A model generated the notes under the pieces. It searched no databases and was not told where the DNA came from. It worked only from the letters and a program-made list of their open reading frames with translations. From the NCBI GenBank assembly GCA_025455445.1, contig JALOMN010000149.1, forward strand, positions 1 to 8,604: DNA of 8,604 nt, given 5' to 3'. Source of the DNA: Cyclobacteriaceae bacterium. Lineage in GTDB: Bacteria > Bacteroidota > Bacteroidia > Cytophagales > Cyclobacteriaceae. This document shows, in pieces, positions 6,599 through 8,604 of this stretch; position 1 is the stretch's first letter, and every line of letters begins with the position of its first letter. Both the position numbers and the translations under genes were made by a program.

Positions 6599-8083
6599 AT
6601 GAAAAGCAGGAAATTACTTCATATACTTTGGTTACTGTTCATACCAATCGCGTGCGAAGATTTTTTAGAAAAACCACCGCAAGGCGAATTGACACAAGCC
6701 AACTTTCCCTCTACAGAAGGTGATGCATTACTTGCGACCAATGCAGTATATAACACCTTTCGTGAATCGAATTTTAATTCAGGTTTATTTCCCTTAACCG
6801 ATATCATGTCAGATGATGCGAATAAAGGAAGCAATCCCGATGATGCTGCATTTAGTGTGGGGCCGTTTGACAGGTTTGAGCATATAAAAACAGAAGGAAC
6901 AATTTTACGTTGGTGGAATACCTTATATAAAGCAGTAAGACGCGCCAATGTAGTAATTGAAAAAGTACCCGCTATCAATATGGATGAAACGTTGCGCAAT
7001 CGCTACGTGGGTGAAGCCAGGTTTTTACGTGCCGTATTTTACTTTGATTTAGTGCGCGCATGGGGTGGTGTGCCACTGTTGGTTTCGGTAGATCCACAGG
7101 TGTTGCCGCGCAGCAGTAAAGAAGATGTGTATGAATTTATAGAAGAAGATTTGCTATTCGCCATCAATAATTTACCGGCAAAACCTGATTATGGTAGTTC
7201 AACCAATTTAGGACGTGCCACTAAAGGTGCTGCTCAAGCACTGTTGGCAAAAGTATATCTCGTGCAGGAAAAATGGCCTGATGCAGCAGCCAAGGCGTTG
7301 GATGTAATTAATTCCGGTGATTATAATCTGGAAACCGATTTTGATGATGCCAATAGTGTGAATGGTGAACATGGAATCGAATCAGTTTTTGAAATATCTG
7401 CATTTGGAAGCGAAGGTCTTCAGAATGGAGGTAATCAATATGCCAACGTACAGGCAGTGCGGGGTACACCCAATCGTGGTTGGGGTTTTAACCGACCAAC
7501 CTTAAGTCTCCGCAGTAGTTTTGAACCGGGAGATCCCCGACTGCAATCCACTGTGATTTACCTTGGCGAAGTGTTGGATGGCGTTACTATTTTAGGTGAT
7601 GGCGTAACACCAGACGAAAGCGTTGATTCGCATGGTCAGGCTGAGATAGAATGTTATAATCAAAAGGTATGGACACCAGGAAATACGGTGCCACCTTCAT
7701 TCGGGCACAACCGCAGGGTGATCCGTTATGCCGAAGTTTTATTAATCGCTGCCGAAGCATTAAATGAAAATAATAATCCTTCGCAGGCGTTAGTATATCT
7801 GAACCAGGTACGACAGCGCGCGCGGGAAGGTAACAATGCCATTCTGCCGGATATCACCAATACAAACAAAGATCAATTGAGAGATATTATTCTTCAGGAG
7901 AGAAGAGTAGAACTGGCGATGGAAGGACATCGGTTTTGGGATCTGGTGCGCACGCGCAAAGCGGAAGCAGTGCTTGGTCCTCTTGGTTTCGTAAAAGGCA
8001 AGCATGAGTTATTGCCGATACCGCAAACAGAAATCGATTTAACGCAAGGAGCATTGGAACAAAATCCCGGATGGGAAAACTAA
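6599..8083 (+). CDS. SusD/RagB-family outer-membrane nutrient-binding lipoprotein
   Basis: The product has 494 aa, at the compact end of the family. The N-terminus MKSRKLLHILWLLFIPIAC is a lipoprotein signal with lipid-bearing C19; the EDFLE right after it is acidic, as in Bacteroidota surface-export signals. The N-terminal SusD-like TPR region shows RWWNTLYKAVRRANVVIEK (104-122) and GEARFLRAVFYFDLVRAWGG (138-157). The C-terminal RagB/SusD domain shows RYAEVLLIAAEALNE (376-390), the hallmark ILQERRVELAMEGHRFWDLV (431-450), LLPIPQTEI (471-479) and the closing QNPGW (488-492). The protein acts on the cell surface as a lid on the SusC-like barrel encoded just upstream and delivers the substrate to it. 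Ligand-contact residues vary widely in the family, so the bound glycan or peptide cannot be inferred. ATG 6599 is preceded by an AT-rich leader with no Shine-Dalgarno sequence. Confidence 0.97.
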   Translation: MKSRKLLHILWLLFIPIACEDFLEKPPQGELTQANFPSTEGDALLATNAVYNTFRESNFNSGLFPLTDIMSDDANKGSNPDDAAFSVGPFDRFEHIKTEGTILRWWNTLYKAVRRANVVIEKVPAINMDETLRNRYVGEARFLRAVFYFDLVRAWGGVPLLVSVDPQVLPRSSKEDVYEFIEEDLLFAINNLPAKPDYGSSTNLGRATKGAAQALLAKVYLVQEKWPDAAAKALDVINSGDYNLETDFDDANSVNGEHGIESVFEISAFGSEGLQNGGNQYANVQAVRGTPNRGWGFNRPTLSLRSSFEPGDPRLQSTVIYLGEVLDGVTILGDGVTPDESVDSHGQAEIECYNQKVWTPGNTVPPSFGHNRRVIRYAEVLLIAAEALNENNNPSQALVYLNQVRQRAREGNNAILPDITNTNKDQLRDIILQERRVELAMEGHRFWDLVRTRKAEAVLGPLGFVKGKHELLPIPQTEIDLTQGALEQNPGWEN

Positions 8084-8131
8084 ATAGATGAGAATAAATA
8101 TGTTAAACTTTAATTTAAAATGTAAATGAGT

Positions 8132-8604
8132 ATGAAAACGATCAAGTTGTTTTTGAGTTTGATGCTGGTGGCGGGCGGTCTTGCCACTGTGCTAAATGGA
8201 TGCAGTGAGGATGAAAAGCCTGCACTGGCGCTAACTGCTATTACAGCAGGTGGAATTGATTTAAATGGAGCAACCAGTGCAGTGGGTGTTCCTGTGGGTG
8301 CTAGTATTGTTGCTACATTTAATGTAGCTGTTGATCAGGCCTCTACTTCTGCAATTACACTTACCCGTCAGTATGATGGTGTGGTGGTTCCTACAACGAT
8401 CACCGTAAGTGGAGCAGAAGTAACTATCAACCCTAATGCTGATTTTGGTACAGGTACTTTGTTTGTGTTGAATTTTGATAAGAGTTTATCAAGCACCGAT
8501 GGTCAGGGTATGGCAAATAATACGGAGCGTAATTTTACTACCGAAGGTACATTTGCGGTGGCAGGTGCTTTTGCTCAGTGGACATTTGAAGATAATGCCA
8601 ATGA
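8132..8604 (+). CDS. Surface lipoprotein with Big_5 Ig-like domain and the start of a LamG-like domain (3' partial)
   Basis: An open frame runs from ATG 8132 off the right edge (157 complete codons plus two bases). The N-terminus MKTIKLFLSLMLVAGGLATVLNGC is a lipoprotein signal (lipobox LNGC, C24) followed by acidic SEDE, fitting surface export. Residues about 32-140 look like a bacterial Ig-like domain of the Big_5 type: VPVGASIVATFNVAVDQAS, then ITLTR, VSGAEVTINPNADFGTGTLF and NNTERNFTTE. The last visible residues, AFAQWTFEDNAN, resemble the opening strand of LamG/concanavalin-like carbohydrate-binding domains, but the domain is cut off. An in-frame ATG at 8126 (M-S-M-K-T) is an alternative start. 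The gene follows the SusD-like gene by 48 bp and sits where SusE/SusF-type accessory binding proteins usually lie. Inference: a surface glycan-binding protein of the same uptake system. Confidence 0.85.
   Translation, partial: MKTIKLFLSLMLVAGGLATVLNGCSEDEKPALALTAITAGGIDLNGATSAVGVPVGASIVATFNVAVDQASTSAITLTRQYDGVVVPTTITVSGAEVTINPNADFGTGTLFVLNFDKSLSSTDGQGMANNTERNFTTEGTFAVAGAFAQWTFEDNAN

Noticed and set aside
6619..6999. A 126-codon open frame on the - strand inside the SusD-like gene
   Set aside because: It lies wholly antisense to a clear SusD reading frame and its translation shows no recognisable domain. The same holds for the shorter antisense frames at 1-279, 2516-2749, 3248-3442, 3836-4021, 5696-5941 and 7790-8005.

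Overview
The window looks like chromosomal DNA of a Bacteroidota bacterium, most likely a Cytophagales-type environmental species. The evidence is a SusC/SusD outer-membrane pair, AT-rich leaders without Shine-Dalgarno sequences, a lipoprotein with acidic residues right after the lipobox Cys, a moderate-to-low G+C content (roughly 40 % by eye) and a 7TM-DISM sensor. The lineage below phylum is inference. All genes I can support lie on the + strand.

Layout. (1) 1-140: the last 45 codons of an unidentified gene. (2) 187-1350: an exported protein of 387 aa with a helical N-terminal half and a probable outer-membrane beta-barrel C-terminal half; function unknown. (3) 1351-1489: a short spacer with several small dyads. 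(4) 1490-3376: a 628-aa inner-membrane sensor made of signal peptide, 7TMR-DISM extracellular domain, seven membrane helices, a long coiled coil and, in place of a kinase or cyclase, a four-cysteine zinc ribbon plus helical segment that reads like the N-terminal DNA-binding part of an IS1595/ISXO2-family transposase. No DDE catalytic domain follows. (5) 3345-3380: a perfect 11-bp inverted repeat spanning the stop codon of that gene. (6) 3381-3611: a spacer of about 230 bp with a helical-turn-spaced direct repeat, presumably carrying the promoter of the next operon. (7) 3612-6587, 6599-8083 and 8132-8604 (cut by the window end): SusC-like TonB-dependent transporter, SusD-like lipoprotein, and a third lipoprotein with a Big_5 Ig-like domain and the apparent start of a LamG-like domain. 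Gaps of 11 and 48 bp suggest one transcript.

How it may work together. Established for the families: SusD-like lipoproteins cap SusC-like barrels and hand over oligosaccharides or peptides for TonB-driven import, and the third gene often encodes an accessory surface binding protein. The nutrient here cannot be read from the window because no glycoside hydrolase, peptidase or other enzyme is visible. Inference: the 7TM-DISM/zinc-ribbon protein may be a membrane-tethered one-component transcription regulator, and its position just upstream makes the transporter operon a candidate target. This fusion is the most interesting item in the window. No RNA genes, CRISPR arrays or intact insertion sequences were seen.
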